DNA of 64,000 bases, from positions 39,295 to 103,294 of the forward strand of contig QRFJ01005305.1 in NCBI GenBank assembly GCA_006176705.1, written 5' to 3'. The stretch comes from Cocos nucifera. Lineage: Eukaryota; Streptophyta; Magnoliopsida; Arecales; Arecaceae. A program made the position numbers and the translations under genes. Positions 47,501-53,746 of this stretch are shown in pieces. The notes beneath the pieces are model-generated. The model ran no database searches. It saw nothing but the letters and a program-made list of their open reading frames with translations, and was not told the origin of the DNA. Each line of letters starts with the position of its first letter. The first letter of the stretch is position 1.

Positions 47501-49051
47501 AAATTTAGTGCCTCTCCTTTTAGACCCTTTTTGATATGGATTCAAGATTTTCACTAGAGTATCCAGAAATCTTCATTGCACATCGTTCTCAGATCATACC
47601 CAAACCTTCTCACCTAGTTCTCCCGCACTATGTGAACAATTGGTACAATCCTTATGCCTTCTTTACTGTTTTTCCCCTCCCACACAATCATGTTAATAGT
47701 CACAGTTTTTATCATGTTCACTTGTTTGCTTATTTATCAATCAAAACTAGTCTCATTGTTAAAAGTTTCCTTTAAATTGACATCAAGTCATCTGTCATGC
47801 AACAACCTAAATTCAGCTTTAACTTTGCACACTCACTTTAATTCTATTAGTTGTCTCTTCATCTACCCATCTTTTAGTTATAGGTCTAAGATAATGAAGC
47901 ACTATTGGATCTCATGGCAATCAATTCAGATGTTTGTTTTAATTTTCATCATTTTCCCAAAAATTCAAACTCAACTCAACAAAAAGAAATATCTAATTTA
48001 ATTTCCTATTTCATGCATTAATATGTTGCTGACATGCGGTGGATGAATTTCTATTCAAAGTTTATTAGTCAAAATTATACCAGTTTTATACTGCTGTAAA
48101 ACTTGTTTCCACCATTGTTCCTCTTGTACTTCAGAACCGCTGCTCTGTTACCTATCCAGGGACATTTTTTTTTACAGTTTATCTCTTTTCTGGTATACTT
48201 TAAGTTAGTTTCTATTATATATGCCAGTTTATGAAATACTCATTCACCAATTCACAAGCATGGCCATCTTATCCATCTCCAAACAATCCCGTTGGAGCAT
48301 GAACCAAAAAATCTTGGTCATGGTACACTACAATTTGACAGGTTGATACCAGTTCAGGCATAGCATTTTGTTATGAACATTGATAATTTCTCCCAACTAC
48401 ATATCACATTAGGGTAGCAGCAGAAACACAAGGTGAATCAAAAGACAAAAGGTGCTTCCTAACTTGCCCGTAACATTCCGTTTTGACCTGTCCTACTTGG
48501 TTGTAATATATAAAAAAACCCAAGATAATTGAACAGATCAGTGAAAATATCAGTTCCTATAAATTTTATATTTACAAGTTTCTACCAACAAAAAGTGCAG
48601 GTCCTGTAAGTGTGATTTAATCAGAAATGTATGCATTTTCTATAATATGGGTCCCATAAATAAATGTGGAAGGAGGTTTGAATTTCTCACTACAATTAAA
48701 TAGGAGTAAGATGCTTTTTTAAAACCAATATTAGTACAGGAATATGCATTGTAGAATGTTTGCACACATGCACGCATATCTGTATGTAAAAGTACATTCA
48801 TAAATTTGTGCTTTGATATGTTTATTTGTATTTTGTACGAACATATTAAAACCACATATCTATATTTGCACTCAAAAACAAGTACATTCTTCTTGTCTAC
48901 CATGCATGGAAACATACAAAAACATCTACCTTACAACGAAACCACGCGCCTCGAAAACCTTCTATAAAGCATTTTGACTCAGCCTCTTGCCCAACTTCAA
49001 AAGGCAGCTGATGTTCAAAGTCCATGCTTCCCACATCCACGGGTGATGATC
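17095..49051 (-). CDS. Tandem Agenet (plant Tudor-like) domain protein, split gene, at least 6 exons
   Basis: Agenet domains are plant Tudor-family modules that typically bind modified histone tails or other chromatin ligands; the exact partner here is unknown. Exons in transcription order: 48930-49051 (start ATG at 49025), 44208-44277, 43073-43329, 38822-38938, 17611-17669, 17095-17535. Each has AG/GT borders and the first four join in phase. Domain 1 spans exons 1-3 (LPFEVGQEAESKCFIEGFRG, AWFRCK, GYYLEFFDFPDE, ITWTRLYQK). Domain 2 spans exons 3-4 (VGDLVDWWYDSCHWSRRI, LLGDDKVL, YVASCMDLRPSLDWSPENGW). The C-terminus has a conserved-looking helix (IELEEVANKIEWLKGFLRYG). The predicted length is about 340 residues. 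The exon 4 to 5 join is phase-compatible only if a weaker donor at 38843/38842 is used or a further exon was missed. The last exon has a one-base frameshift. Introns reach 21 kb and are full of transposons. Upstream 5' UTR exons were not found. Confidence 0.8.
17611..17669 (-). CDS. Agenet gene, small penultimate exon
   Basis: Acceptor CATTGCCACTCTAG at 17670, donor AATAAAG/GTCTTC at 17611. The frame reads WVLASFGSRDATSGCKENK and its last G joins the GT of the next exon in phase across a 75-base intron. It needs two bases from the preceding exon. Confidence 0.55.
17700..19630. other. Agenet gene intron, unannotated part
   Basis: AT-rich intronic sequence. Minus-strand ORFs at 18604-18840, 18770-18964 and 19154-19354 lack domain signatures and good splice pairs. 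A short direct repeat (CCAAACTACCAAACTACCATGAT) sits near 18290-18335. Confidence 0.45.
19640..20207 (+). pseudogene. Ty3/gypsy gag zinc-knuckle and protease fragment
   Basis: Reads CFGCGQKGHKIAKCPQKRK, a perfect C-x2-C-x4-H-x4-C retroviral-type zinc knuckle, at about 19772-19830. A Ser/Gln linker and decayed protease-like text follow (a SS.THCF patch near 20000, then MLVMHDFRFYSRID near 20165, resembling the end of gypsy protease). Several stops and frame changes. No LTRs were identified around it, so it is an orphan fragment in the intron. Confidence 0.65.
20215..21185. other. Intronic interval without recognised features
   Basis: Contains a GC-richer block (20700-21180) with short ORFs on both strands but no recognisable domain. 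It may be part of the LTR-like DNA that follows. Confidence 0.35.
21186..21320. repeat. GTACC/ATACC-rich cluster 1
   Basis: Dense, irregular copies of ATACC, GTACC and their complements (CCATACCACCCTGTACC, then ATCATACCATATCGATAC, TCGTACCATACC). The same motif family recurs at 21720-21890, 24165-24347, 27895-28090, 30460-30512, 31300-31385 and 34187-34330. Confidence 0.65.
21720..21890. repeat. GTACC/ATACC-rich cluster 2
   Basis: Similar irregular motifs (GTCGGTACAC, GCCGGTACAATATAAGACAG, GCATACCAATT, GGAGGTACATGGTGGTATGG). With cluster 1 it brackets about 400 bases that include a pyrimidine-rich tract, so the pair may be the ends of one non-autonomous element. Confidence 0.55.
22037..22573. 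repeat. Direct duplication of about 220 bp, LTR-like
   Basis: Copy 1 at 22037-22253 and copy 2 at 22353-22573. Both run TGGTGTAG.TAGGAGG, CATCATTAGT, then GGATGAGACCTTCTCTC, AAAGGGCAAAA, GACCCCATGCCAT, ATGCATGC.GGAG and GAGCC.CAAGCCCTTGAC. The content (CACATTG, GAGACCCCATGCC) is of the kind found in LTRs. There is no ORF common to both copies. Confidence 0.75.
22585..23727 (+). repeat. Ty3/gypsy LTR 3' portion with tandem array
   Basis: Ends ATGTATACGGCGGTTGTTAT, then GACCCTAGCTCTCAATTTTG and GAGCATAACA, typical of the end of a long gypsy LTR. A roughly 40-bp tandem array (22945-23140; units ATTGATACATCGATACC, CTGCCAGTGG, GGTTATA) sits in the middle. Related in layout to the nested LTR at 11959-14346 but in the opposite orientation. 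No internal region follows, so it is a fragment or solo LTR. Confidence 0.6.
23728..24164. other. Intronic interval
   Basis: AT-rich sequence between the LTR fragment and GTACC cluster 3. No coding or repeat signal was recognised. Confidence 0.35.
24165..24347. repeat. GTACC/ATACC-rich cluster 3, left half
   Basis: Irregular motifs (ATACCGCCC, GGTACCATACTATACC, CCGTACCAAGGCATACT, GTACCGAGTTGCGTACC). Gypsy element 2 inserted at its right edge. The cluster resumes at 34187, so this was one repeat before the insertion. Confidence 0.7.
24348..24690 (+). repeat. 5' LTR of gypsy element 2
   Basis: TGATGGGAATCAGG...TTTTACATCA. Same length as the 3' LTR, with roughly 8-9% differences by eye, so the element is not recent. 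Contains CTCCATTTAAAGGCTGC, a plausible TATA-type region, near 24553-24570. Confidence 0.93.
24694..24705 (+). promoter_or_regulatory. Primer-binding site (initiator Met tRNA)
   Basis: TGGTATCAGAGC, exact, four bases after the 5' LTR. Site where the tRNA 3' end would prime minus-strand DNA synthesis. Confidence 0.93.
24706..25605 (+). other. GC-rich untranslated leader of gypsy element 2
   Basis: Unusually GC-rich for the window. Rich in CATCGCC, TCGCCG and CCGATCGACC motifs, giving His/Arg/Ser/Pro-rich shadow ORFs on both strands (24841-25086, 24895-25245, 25336-25608). No recognised domain. Its position between the PBS and gag makes it a leader. It could include captured host DNA. Confidence 0.55.
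25690..27885 (+). pseudogene. hAT transposase (DUF659 type), broken copy I
   Basis: A cut-and-paste transposase lacking its BED finger. In order: a linker (QSAISAIQTAGPSVDLPAP); a DUF659-like core (MYDGWTDPIKQSIINFLTYY, then FFHKLIDASDKVHDAMYILG, VVQIITDNGPQYKTVGELL) at about 25870-26160; a frameshift at the CAAHCIDL position; an open block 26175-26561 (KVQQAVDLTETITRFIYNHT, SLLRKKAALRQMFVGAKWQE); an 'INEIDPKYSQEYINIIERRW' block at about 26600; a decayed hAT dimerisation region (27180-27420); and a Ser/Pro-rich tail to 27885. Stops are frequent. Similar sequences are abundant as BED/DUF659/hAT-C proteins in monocots. Confidence 0.85.
27895..28090. repeat. GTACCG-rich subterminal region (5' side of hAT copy II)
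   Basis: GCTGTACCGGACCGAACC, GATCGGTACACCCTGTACC, GGTTCGGCTCGGTACGACTC and GAGCCGTACCGAC. This is the densest GTACCG block in the window, lying between the tail of hAT copy I and the BED start of copy II. Inference: transposase-binding subterminal repeats. Confidence 0.6.
28091..28880. other. AT-rich 5' untranslated or intron region of hAT copy II
   Basis: Very AT-rich, no ORF. It lies between the GTACCG-rich end and the BED start codon, where other copies would carry an untranslated exon and intron. Confidence 0.45.
28884..30252 (+). pseudogene. hAT protein copy II: BED zinc finger joined to Ser/Tyr-rich tail, catalytic core deleted
   Basis: Starts MSKKDTEHDIG at 28884. A BED-type finger follows (CKWCNIEFKE, then after a frameshift GEVTRLKQHLAGGYPDAA). 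An open stretch runs 29071-29286 (LMKKHLADFKSTKKKIKQKK, ESEQASASDDEAQMKAAIQV) and shifts frame near 29285. The tail (29320-29662: GTQRSHSSHDSMSEASSKIF, FEREFLRQSRPSQVGRKDPS, SNDSSDGSDDQGGTGG) matches the tail of copy I. A further C-terminal part (29840-30250: DDLAREVGSMNVSGSSSYYG, SYHSQAAYDPYGHGYDASET) ends near ADDPDIHEYH. The DUF659 and hAT-C regions are absent, so it could only be DNA-binding plus tail. Stops make it a pseudogene. Confidence 0.8.
29661..31392 (+). repeat. Tandem duplication of hAT 3' end (862 and 870 bp)
   Basis: Unit 1 (29661-30522) and unit 2 (30523-31392) both start AAGAAACTATTGTTCATGAG, share the Ser/Tyr tail coding region and AT-rich 3' UTR, and end in a GTACC-rich stretch closing with AATCCTTG, the putative hAT terminus. 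Divergence is modest. Unit 2 lost about 12 codons in the tail (around 30825). Confidence 0.88.
31430..31976 (+). pseudogene. gypsy gag of element 2
   Basis: ATG at 31430 opens MTSGNLENKLESIKNIQIAF. Open to 31705, then stops, continuing in pieces (NNFEDSHYHRRNEYD-like text, an EESEEEYDEEYEESGG-like acidic patch and then QVNVMCCMVTT). Capsid precursor of the retroelement. It parallels 10741-11096 of element 1. It starts 38 bases after the hAT end and so was separated from its leader by the hAT. Confidence 0.7.
31980..32335 (+). pseudogene. gypsy aspartic protease of element 2
   Basis: HVQCGDKICKLVIDDASSMN is the active-site region, but the expected D-S/T-G triad reads DDASS, so catalysis is lost. 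It continues VASKSTVNQLKLKPQPHPHP, then after a frame change LVPIQMEDYFTEIMCNVLPM and ILLGRPWIYDVDAHNFGREN, the typical C-terminal ALLGRPW block. Confidence 0.8.
32340..32712 (+). pseudogene. gypsy reverse transcriptase N-terminal piece
   Basis: ORF 32369-32674: LISDSQNNPPAEIEQLKEEF, KKVTLEDIPNDLPSMCDIQH and AIDLSRGHRYLIFHI correspond to the segment just before the RT fingers ('DVFPEDIP...PPMRDIQHAIDLVPGA' in relatives). The sequence then jumps to integrase at about 32715, so the RT catalytic YLDD region and RNase H are deleted. Confidence 0.8.
32715..33808 (+). pseudogene. gypsy integrase and chromodomain of element 2
   Basis: Catalyses joining of element DNA to the host genome; the chromodomain targets heterochromatin in relatives. 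Blocks: VVNRFSQIAHFIPCQKNFDA (core), NRNVKFMNYL, PTAEFAYNNSVNRFTGKNSF, then 33277-33593 (YKLAADAHRRIVEFNKDDYM, HYPRNSFKKLHARATSPFRI, YLIELPSDLKFSLIFNVENL), and the chromodomain at about 33640-33790 (NEIVSSTDGGFH, FLIKWQGRPDSHATWI). Several stops and shifts. Confidence 0.85.
32748..32835. repeat. 44-bp tandem duplication in integrase remnant
   Basis: CCAAATAGCACATTTCATTC onward (32748-32791) is repeated at 32792-32835 with one change. The period is not a multiple of three, so it breaks the integrase frame. Confidence 0.9.
33839..34181 (+). repeat. 3' LTR of gypsy element 2
   Basis: TGATGGAAATCAAG...GTTGTACATCA, 343 bases, following a GAAGAAAA polypurine tract and followed by ATACT. Confidence 0.93.
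34187..34400. repeat. GTACC/ATACC-rich cluster 3, right half
   Basis: ATTTCGGTACATGATACAT, TGTACCGTACCAATC, GTATTGTACCAATAAGATACC and AATATAGTACCAAACACC. Continuation of 24165-24347 across the gypsy insertion. Confidence 0.65.
34401..35458. other. Agenet intron interval
   Basis: AT-rich DNA. Contains a local direct duplication (TATAAGATACTATTATTTTG with TCTTTAAAAT.TCAAATCATG) at about 34540 and 34613. Otherwise no feature was recognised. Confidence 0.4.
35459..35536. repeat. 39-bp tandem duplication
   Basis: AGGTGTGGGTAAAGAAATTA onward at 35459-35497, repeated from 35498 with no visible change over about 32 bases. Confidence 0.9.
35500..37620 (+). pseudogene. RTE-type LINE retrotransposon, endonuclease and RT remnants
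   Basis: Non-LTR retrotransposon protein of the plant RTE type. Endonuclease region: INIACLQHSKHIGEKATKVG, then DYKLWYTRKNINKNRVEIIV and DKSLKDEVV (35540-35764); after gaps, FVMAYDLELANICFKKRTLN and QIIPKESLTSQHRLVVFDV (36067-36384). Linker: YIWEEMANNIKEVTANTLQE, SKRKGPYDAIRKFSQQLR (36374-36580). RT: FLIDLEKTYNRVPKEVLWSV at about 37230-37290 and a decayed catalytic-loop patch NDMVIADETKVGVSHKLEL at about 37520-37580. The usual catalytic 'LQE' of the endonuclease reads LQH and the RT aspartate pair is lost. Many stops and frame shifts. No clear 3' tail repeat or TSD. Confidence 0.85.
35722..35803. repeat. 41-bp tandem duplication in LINE endonuclease
   Basis: TAGAAATTATTGTAGATAAG onward (35722-35762) is perfectly repeated at 35763-35803. 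The period is not a multiple of three, so it destroys the frame. Confidence 0.95.
37621..38821. other. Agenet intron interval
   Basis: Non-coding. Holds a T run at 38391-38401 and a Lys-rich open frame (38458-38790) with no domain, probably chance in A-rich DNA. Confidence 0.4.
38822..38938 (-). CDS. Agenet gene, exon 4 (end of second Agenet domain)
   Basis: Acceptor GCCTACAG at 38939-38940 and donor AGG/GTGATT at 38821. 117 bases, 39 codons, open throughout: IELPEPPLGEGRSYVASCMD, then LRPSLDWSPENGW. It joins exon 3 (LGDDKVL) in phase 0. An alternative internal donor after 38844 would give the phase needed by the 17611-17669 exon. Confidence 0.85.
38950..43060. other. Agenet intron 3, mostly unannotated
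   Basis: AT-rich intron. It contains a patch at about 40240-40545 (GGTTTTAAATCCAGTGG, GGGATCGGGATG, GGTACCCCC) that looks like a dispersed repeat and creates a minus-strand ORF of 141 codons without a domain. A TTTGTCCAACTATTTGGGGT patch near 41900 resembles the 3' end of RTE LINEs. Nothing else was recognised. Confidence 0.4.
43073..43329 (-). CDS. Agenet gene, exon 3
   Basis: Acceptor TTTCACAG at 43330-43331 and donor GTCCTG/GTAAAG at 43072. Reads ITWTRLYQKSPQPIKSGGEN, MELMVRPTFPPNYRENQLPD, SNLIADVVAIVNDTWKVGDL, VDWWYDSCHWSRRITQLLGD, DKVL. It contains the end of Agenet 1 and the start of Agenet 2 (VGDLVDWWYDSCHW, the aromatic-rich binding strand). Confidence 0.88.
44208..44277 (-). CDS. 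Agenet gene, exon 2
   Basis: Acceptor TTTCCATCAG and donor GATGAAA/GTGAGT. 70 bases reading IKKIVSRKGHTGYYLEFFDF, then PDE, with the last A joining GG of exon 3 to give Arg. Core beta-strand of Agenet 1. Confidence 0.88.
44290..45001. other. Agenet intron 1 interval
   Basis: No gene or repeat was recognised before the solo LTR. The last five bases, GATAC, are its target duplication. Confidence 0.4.
45002..45956 (+). mobile_element. Solo LTR, 955 bp
   Basis: TGTTAAGATTTGACGCC...ACCATAACA with inverted TGTTA/TAACA ends and a perfect GATAC duplication (44997-45001 and 45957-45961). Markedly GC-richer than the surrounding intron. Contains GCCTATTTAAATGC (about 45451), a TATA-like box. A primer-site-like ATTGATATCAAAACC lies at 45925-45939, so the true LTR may end at 45924 with a few internal bases retained; the TSD favours the longer boundary. 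ORFs inside (45011-45578) have no domain. Confidence 0.8.
45962..46530. other. Agenet intron 1 interval
   Basis: AT-rich DNA. Short plus-strand ORFs (46236-46602) show no domain. Confidence 0.4.
46531..47341 (+). mobile_element. TRIM-like miniature LTR retroelement
   Basis: Two direct repeats of about 74 bases: 46531-46604 (TTAAGCTTGATATACATTG...TTAGTTAGCA) and 47269-47341 (CCAAGCTTAATATACATTG...GGTTAGTTAACA). TGGTATTAGAGATC, a primer-site-like sequence, follows the first, and TGAGGGGG, a polypurine tract, precedes the second. Total 811 bases without coding capacity. A clear target duplication was not found. An inverted-repeat element occupies the middle. Confidence 0.7.
46809..47150. mobile_element. 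Inverted-repeat (MITE-like) insertion inside TRIM
   Basis: The left arm (46846-46927: GGTTGTATCTTTCGCACGA, AACCATTGGATCACG) pairs with the right arm (47017-47090: CGATCCAATGGTTCGC, TCGCACGAAAGATACAACCC). Weaker outer pairing extends to 46809 and 47112. The right end CCCAAATGGGCCC followed by TTA looks like a Tourist/Harbinger terminus. The matching left terminus was not seen. Confidence 0.6.
47342..48743. other. Agenet intron 1 interval
   Basis: Non-coding sequence. The plus-strand ORFs at 47536-48001 lack domain features. Confidence 0.4.
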
Positions 49052-50071
49052 CTACAGTAAAGTTACGGAGACAGCTCCTTATGAGAGCAAGATAACTCCA
49101 ACAAAGTAAAAGGTGGCGACAATAGAAATTTGGGAAAACTAAAAAACAAAGGCAAACTTTCTACGAGAGAGATGTTTTTAGTATTAAACTGAAGGGCAGA
49201 AAAATGTATTGTTCACAGATCAAAATAAATGTAATAACTCAACAAATTGAAACTTCAGAACAAAAAGAAAATGCACAAAAAAAAGAGAGAACAAGAACAA
49301 GCAGAAAAGTTCTTTCAAGCAAATGGAACAAGAACATACAGAGCAATAGCAGAAAATTTTAGCGATTTAGATACATGAATAACTTACATGCTGGAAAATT
49401 GTTAATTCACCAGTAAGGTTTACATTTTTGGAACGATTAGCAGGTTGCCCAGTTGAATCAGTGAAATTTTGAACTTGGATATTACATTCACTTATCGTTT
49501 CTGGCCCCTTCTCTCAAGTACAAGCCCTCACAAAAGATAGTGTTGACAATATTTGTCATGTCCCAAACAGCACACTTGGGTTGGCCACGTGACACGGCCT
49601 CATATCCCCTATAGTGTAATTCTAGAGTATATGCAAGGCCTGATAAATCTGAACCAAAACATTTAATTCCGAGAGATAAACGGCTAAGGCAAACCGCATA
49701 TTACATTCTTTATTGAAAATTAATGTTATCCAAAAATACACCATTCAGATACATTTGATATTAGTTACAAAACTTAACTACCACTACCTCTCACCAAAAA
49801 GTTTCAACTCGGTCCGATCTAGCTAGGTGCTATGCGGCTTTGAAAAGAAATGGAAATAACAATATGAGCTAACGGCTCGGTAAAGATTTTCTAAGCATGC
49901 CCACAAACAGAAAATGATATCGAGTCTTTGATAACTATATCTGTTGAGAAGATAGTAGTTCAAAACTCAGTGATCAATATTCGAGTATTCATATAACCAT
50001 CTAAAAAAAGATACCAGTACGTTCAACAAATTGCAATTGTAAGTAATTCAAATATATATATATACGGTGTT
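48744..50071. repeat. 1.33-kb direct repeat, copy 1 (contains Agenet exon 1)
   Basis: Starts ATGCATTGTAGAATGTTTGC and ends ATATATACGGTGTT. It matches 59408-60736 end to end with only scattered substitutions and small indels, in the same orientation, 10.66 kb apart. It includes the first coding exon and about 1 kb of its upstream flank. Confidence 0.95.
48930..49051 (-). CDS. Agenet gene, first coding exon (copy 1)
   Basis: Acceptor TTTACTGTAG at 49052-49053 and donor TGTAAG/GTAGAT at 48929. ATG at 49025 gives MDFEHQLPFEVGQEAESKCF, then IEGFRGAWFRCK. The frame is also open upstream of the ATG to the acceptor (SSPVDVGS), so either a 5' UTR exon or a coding exon may precede it. It joins exon 2 in phase 0. 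Confidence 0.85.
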
Positions 50072-50281
50072 CCATAACATTGCAACTATGGTAAACTTAT
50101 CTTAGATAACCAAATCATCAATTCCATTCAATCAGAATTGCATTTTAAAAGATACTGCACTTCTTAGTATAATTATTAAGCTATTACTATCATTCATTAT
50201 TTTATTATATTACATTAGATATGGATCGGATCGGATTTTTCAGCATTTTGAATGTTCACGGTCACACTCCTATCCATGACT

Positions 50282-51180
50282 AGCCACTAGACCTGCTCAA
50301 AATCCGAGCTGCCCACCCGAGCCCAGCCCCCTTAAAATGGGCTTAGGCTAAGATTTTAAACTCGACAGGTCTGGCCGAGCTTAAAAACCAAGCCCGAATT
50401 TTCAAATGGGCCGGATTCAGATTTATGTTGACTCGGCCCAAACCCGAACCCGGACCCATATCCCTCTCTATTCCCTAGTTTAGAGTTTGGACTCTAAATC
50501 TGACCCGATGAGGCGATGACTCTGATCTGGTCCCTATTCCTCTTCTTCCTGAGTCTTGACTCCCAACACCCAAGTCCTAACCCTAATCCCTAATTCCATC
50601 ACCTAGGGCTTCTCCTCCAATCCTCTATGCCGCCGCCTTCTCGCCAAGCGTGCTCTCCTTGGTGTGCTCGACAGTCGGCAGCTCCCCTCCTTCCCTAACC
50701 TTTCCATCTTCCTCGGCATGTCAGCTCTTTAAACTGAGCTAGGGCTAAGGCTGCACCTCCTCGTGCTGCCGCACTTCCCCATCTCGTGCTGCCATGCCTC
50801 CTCGCTAGGCATGCTCTCCTTGGCATGCTCGGTAGTCAACAACTCCCCTCCTTCCCGGACCTCCCCATCTCCTCCTCAATCATCCCATCTTCCTCAACAT
50901 GCTTGGCTCTTCCCGACCGGACTAGGGCTAGGGCTGCTCCTCCTCGCCGCTGTGCATCCTTGCACCTCTACGCCACCTCCTCACGTCATTTGGCCTCCCC
51001 GCCTCCTTAGGCCCAAGTCTTTTGTCATTCCAACAAACTAAATGAAAAAAAAAAAAGCATGAAGCCCAATATATAGCACTCTCGAGCTTAGAAAGTAGGC
51101 CCAAAGGCCAGGCTAGGCTCGAGCCTAGAATTCATTGTCTTTCATTGGGTTAAGCCCGACCTACCCGATAAGCAGATCAA
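50282..51180. mobile_element. GC-rich element with degenerate inverted ends
   Basis: Left end CTAGACCTGCTCAAAATCCG, then CCACCCGAGCCCAGCCC. Right end GGGTTAAGCCCGACCTACCC, then GATAAGCAGATCAACTAG. These pair imperfectly as inverted repeats. GGGCTTAGGCTAAG and GGGCCGGATTC-type text next to the ends is typical of a common plant non-autonomous element. The interior is strongly GC-rich and holds a 155-bp tandem duplication. Confidence 0.5.
50630..50945. repeat. Tandem duplication of about 155 bp, GC-rich
   Basis: Unit 1 (about 50630: TCTCGCCAAGCGTGCTCTCC, TTGG.GTGCTCG, CTCCCCTCCTTCCC) and unit 2 (about 50788: CTCGCTAGGCATGCTCTCC, TTGGCATGCTCGG, CTCCCCTCCTTCCC). Two further partial matches follow (TCATCCCATCTTCCTC.AC). 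Plus-strand ORFs (50763-51041) are Pro/Ser/Leu-rich without a domain. Confidence 0.65.
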
Positions 51181-51189
51181 CTAGCCATA

Positions 51190-52510
51190 CTCAAGTACCA
51201 TGTTCCTGTTCGTAGCGAGGCCATACTGATAAATAAATATACCACATTGCTGCCCATGGTGAGGCCATACTAATAAATATACCAAGTTCTTGCTGTGGCA
51301 AGCCCATACTAAAATCATGACTAGTCTAGATGCCCCGATTTTAAATCTTTTAATTATTTCTCTTTCTATCATATTGTCATTATTATTATCTAGATTATAT
51401 TTTTGATACATTCACCATAAACATGCATAATTCAATATCTTAGAAAATCATATTTGGATGTTCACAATATTTATATATAAAGATGAAATATCTATAATTC
51501 CCAATATATGATATAAAATATTCAAAATCATGTAGATGGTTGATATTAGAAATCATTTTCTCTAACAGCTAGCAAAAATTCACCCAACCTGCCAACTTAA
51601 ACCACCGCACACCTAAAACATCCAATTAATCCTAAATCAACATTCGATGCTATGAAATTCAATAATCACTCTTTTTTCTAACTCAGATGATCATGACCTA
51701 ATTTCCATGATTTCTAAAATCCAATTTATCATTCTACCCCTATCATAATAATCCATAATTAGCTTAAGAAATTAATGAACTAGATTTTACCTTGATTACT
51801 AAGCCTAGAAAAGACTCCACGCCGATCTTCTCCAACCTTAAGATGCTGTCCACCTAAATTAAATCTAACGTAAGTTAGAAAACTAGGGAAATGAATAAAG
51901 TCAAGATTAAACTCTGATTTAAGATTAATCATCACCATAAGAAGGACATAAAAGAATAGATTAAAGAAGAACATAAGAATGTAGAGGGATTAAGAGGGAG
52001 ATAGTAGAGGGCTTGGTCCGATGAAAAGAAGAAGAATAAATAGATAACTAAGTCTACAATCAAAAGAGAAAAGAAAAGAGAGTTCCTCGGTGAAAAAAAA
52101 GGACTATCATCCTCCACGTAGCTGTAACTCATGAGGAAGGTTTCAACCTTCTTCAAAATAAAAATTAACAAAAATAAACAATGGAAAAAAAAATAGATTT
52201 AGGGTTTATTAAGAGATGAGTTGGCATCCAGCACGAAGAAAGAGAAGAAGAAGAGAAGAAGAAGAAAAAGAGGAAAAAGAAGAGAAGAAGAGAGAAACGT
52301 GGGATGGGAGAGATCGTGAAAGAGAGAGGGCGCAGGAAAGCAAGGGAAAAAAAGAGAGAGTTTACGACGTGTCAGAGAGAGACGGAAGGTGGGAGGGCGA
52401 GGGGGAAGGAAGCGATCACGATGGAGTGCGTTTGTGGGGCGTCGGGCGGTGGGGATTTTAATCGCACGGAACTGAGGATCTTCCCCGATCCCACGTTTTA
52501 ACCGCGCGGC
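51190..52510 (-). repeat. Probable LTR-type sequence, minus orientation
   Basis: Begins with about three units of a 40-44-bp tandem array (GAGGCCATACTAATAAATAT, ACCA, TTGCTGCCCATGG) at 51215-51310, as in the two gypsy LTRs described elsewhere in the window. It continues AT-rich and ends in a purine-rich AGAAGAAGAG tract (52230-52340) and a GC-rich end (to about 52520). Layout resembles the nested LTR at 11959-14346. Boundaries were not determined. Confidence 0.4.
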
Positions 52511-52558
52511 CAGCCAAGCGGCTAGGTCGGACCTCACGATACATTTAAATTACTTTTA

Positions 52559-53168
52559 GAACCCGTTTGATTAAAAATAATTTTGATATAAAAAAAAAAA
52601 TTTTATATTAAATTATCATATCTAATATAAAAAATAGAAGAAAAAAATAATAAAAAAATTAATAAATTTTATATTTATTTTTTAAAAAAAATAATTAAAT
52701 AAATATCATAAAAAATTGATATTTGATAAATTTTTGAATTATGATAATTTATATTTGATAAAAATATTCTTAATAAAACTGCATATGTAATCATTGAATT
52801 TATTTTAATATTTTTCAAATTTTATTCAATAAAATTTTTTTATAAAAAATTAAGATAAAGATGATATTATGCAAAAAATTATGTAATTATAGTCATCATA
52901 TAAAAACTAATTGAATATAATAATACTATTTTAATATTAAAAAATATTTTATATTGAAGGATATATTTATAAATTTTATCATATTCACATGTAGGATTAC
53001 CTCCAACCAAACATAATAATTCTTTTTCGGTGTCATTTTTTGAAATAATTTTTTCACCAATCAAATATAGTAAAATTTTTTTCCTTCACAATCATTTTTT
53101 TTAGATAAATGATTTTCATAAATTATCATATTATCTCATAATCTGACATATCTCAACTAAACGGACCC
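52559..53168. mobile_element. Tourist/Harbinger-like MITE, 610 bp
   Basis: Ends GAACCCGTTTGATT and the complement GGGTCCGTTTAGTT, flanked by TTA on both sides (52556-52558 and 53169-53171). AT-rich interior, no ORF. The GGNCCGTTTGRTT-like termini and 3-bp TTA duplication fit the PIF/Harbinger superfamily. Confidence 0.82.
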
Positions 53169-53176
53169 TTAGGGTT

Positions 53177-53746
53177 AGAGTAACTCTTTCTACATATGAT
53201 GTAATAAGTTGACCTGAATTGCACCGAATTATTTCATTAAAATACATAATCCTCACTTTCCGATGTCCATTTGATGTCCTACAATATTTAAAATTTTAAA
53301 TAATAAAAATATTTTTTTAAAAAAATTATAATATTTCTTCATAAAAATTATGACATCCTTGCAAAAAATATAGCATTTTATTCAGGATGTCATAATTTTA
53401 TGAAGGAATGTCATAATACTCTTTTCACATATATTCATTTTTTTTCTTATTATCGTATTAGAACATTCCTTCATAAAAATTATGATATCTATTCATAAAA
53501 ATTATGACATCATAAATAAAATACTTATTTTCTATATGAGTATCATAATTTTTGTAAAAAAATGTCATAATTTTTGTGAATGAGCATCATAATTTTTGAA
53601 AAGAGACATTTTCGTCATTCAAAATTTTAAACACTGTGGGGCATTAAATGCACATTAGGAAGTGGAAGCTACATGTTCTAATGGGATGATCCGGTGCACT
53701 CCACGTCAATTTTATTACACCACATGCGACGTATAAAGTATTTCTC
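53177..53746. mobile_element. MITE with long inverted repeats, about 570 bp
   Basis: About 140-base TIRs. Left TGATGTAATAAGTTGACCTG, AATTGCACCGAATTATTTCA, GATGTCCATTTGATGTCC pairs with the complement of the right arm ending near 53746. The interior holds alternating AAAATTATGACATC and GATGTCATAATTTT motifs. The superfamily was not determined. Confidence 0.78.
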
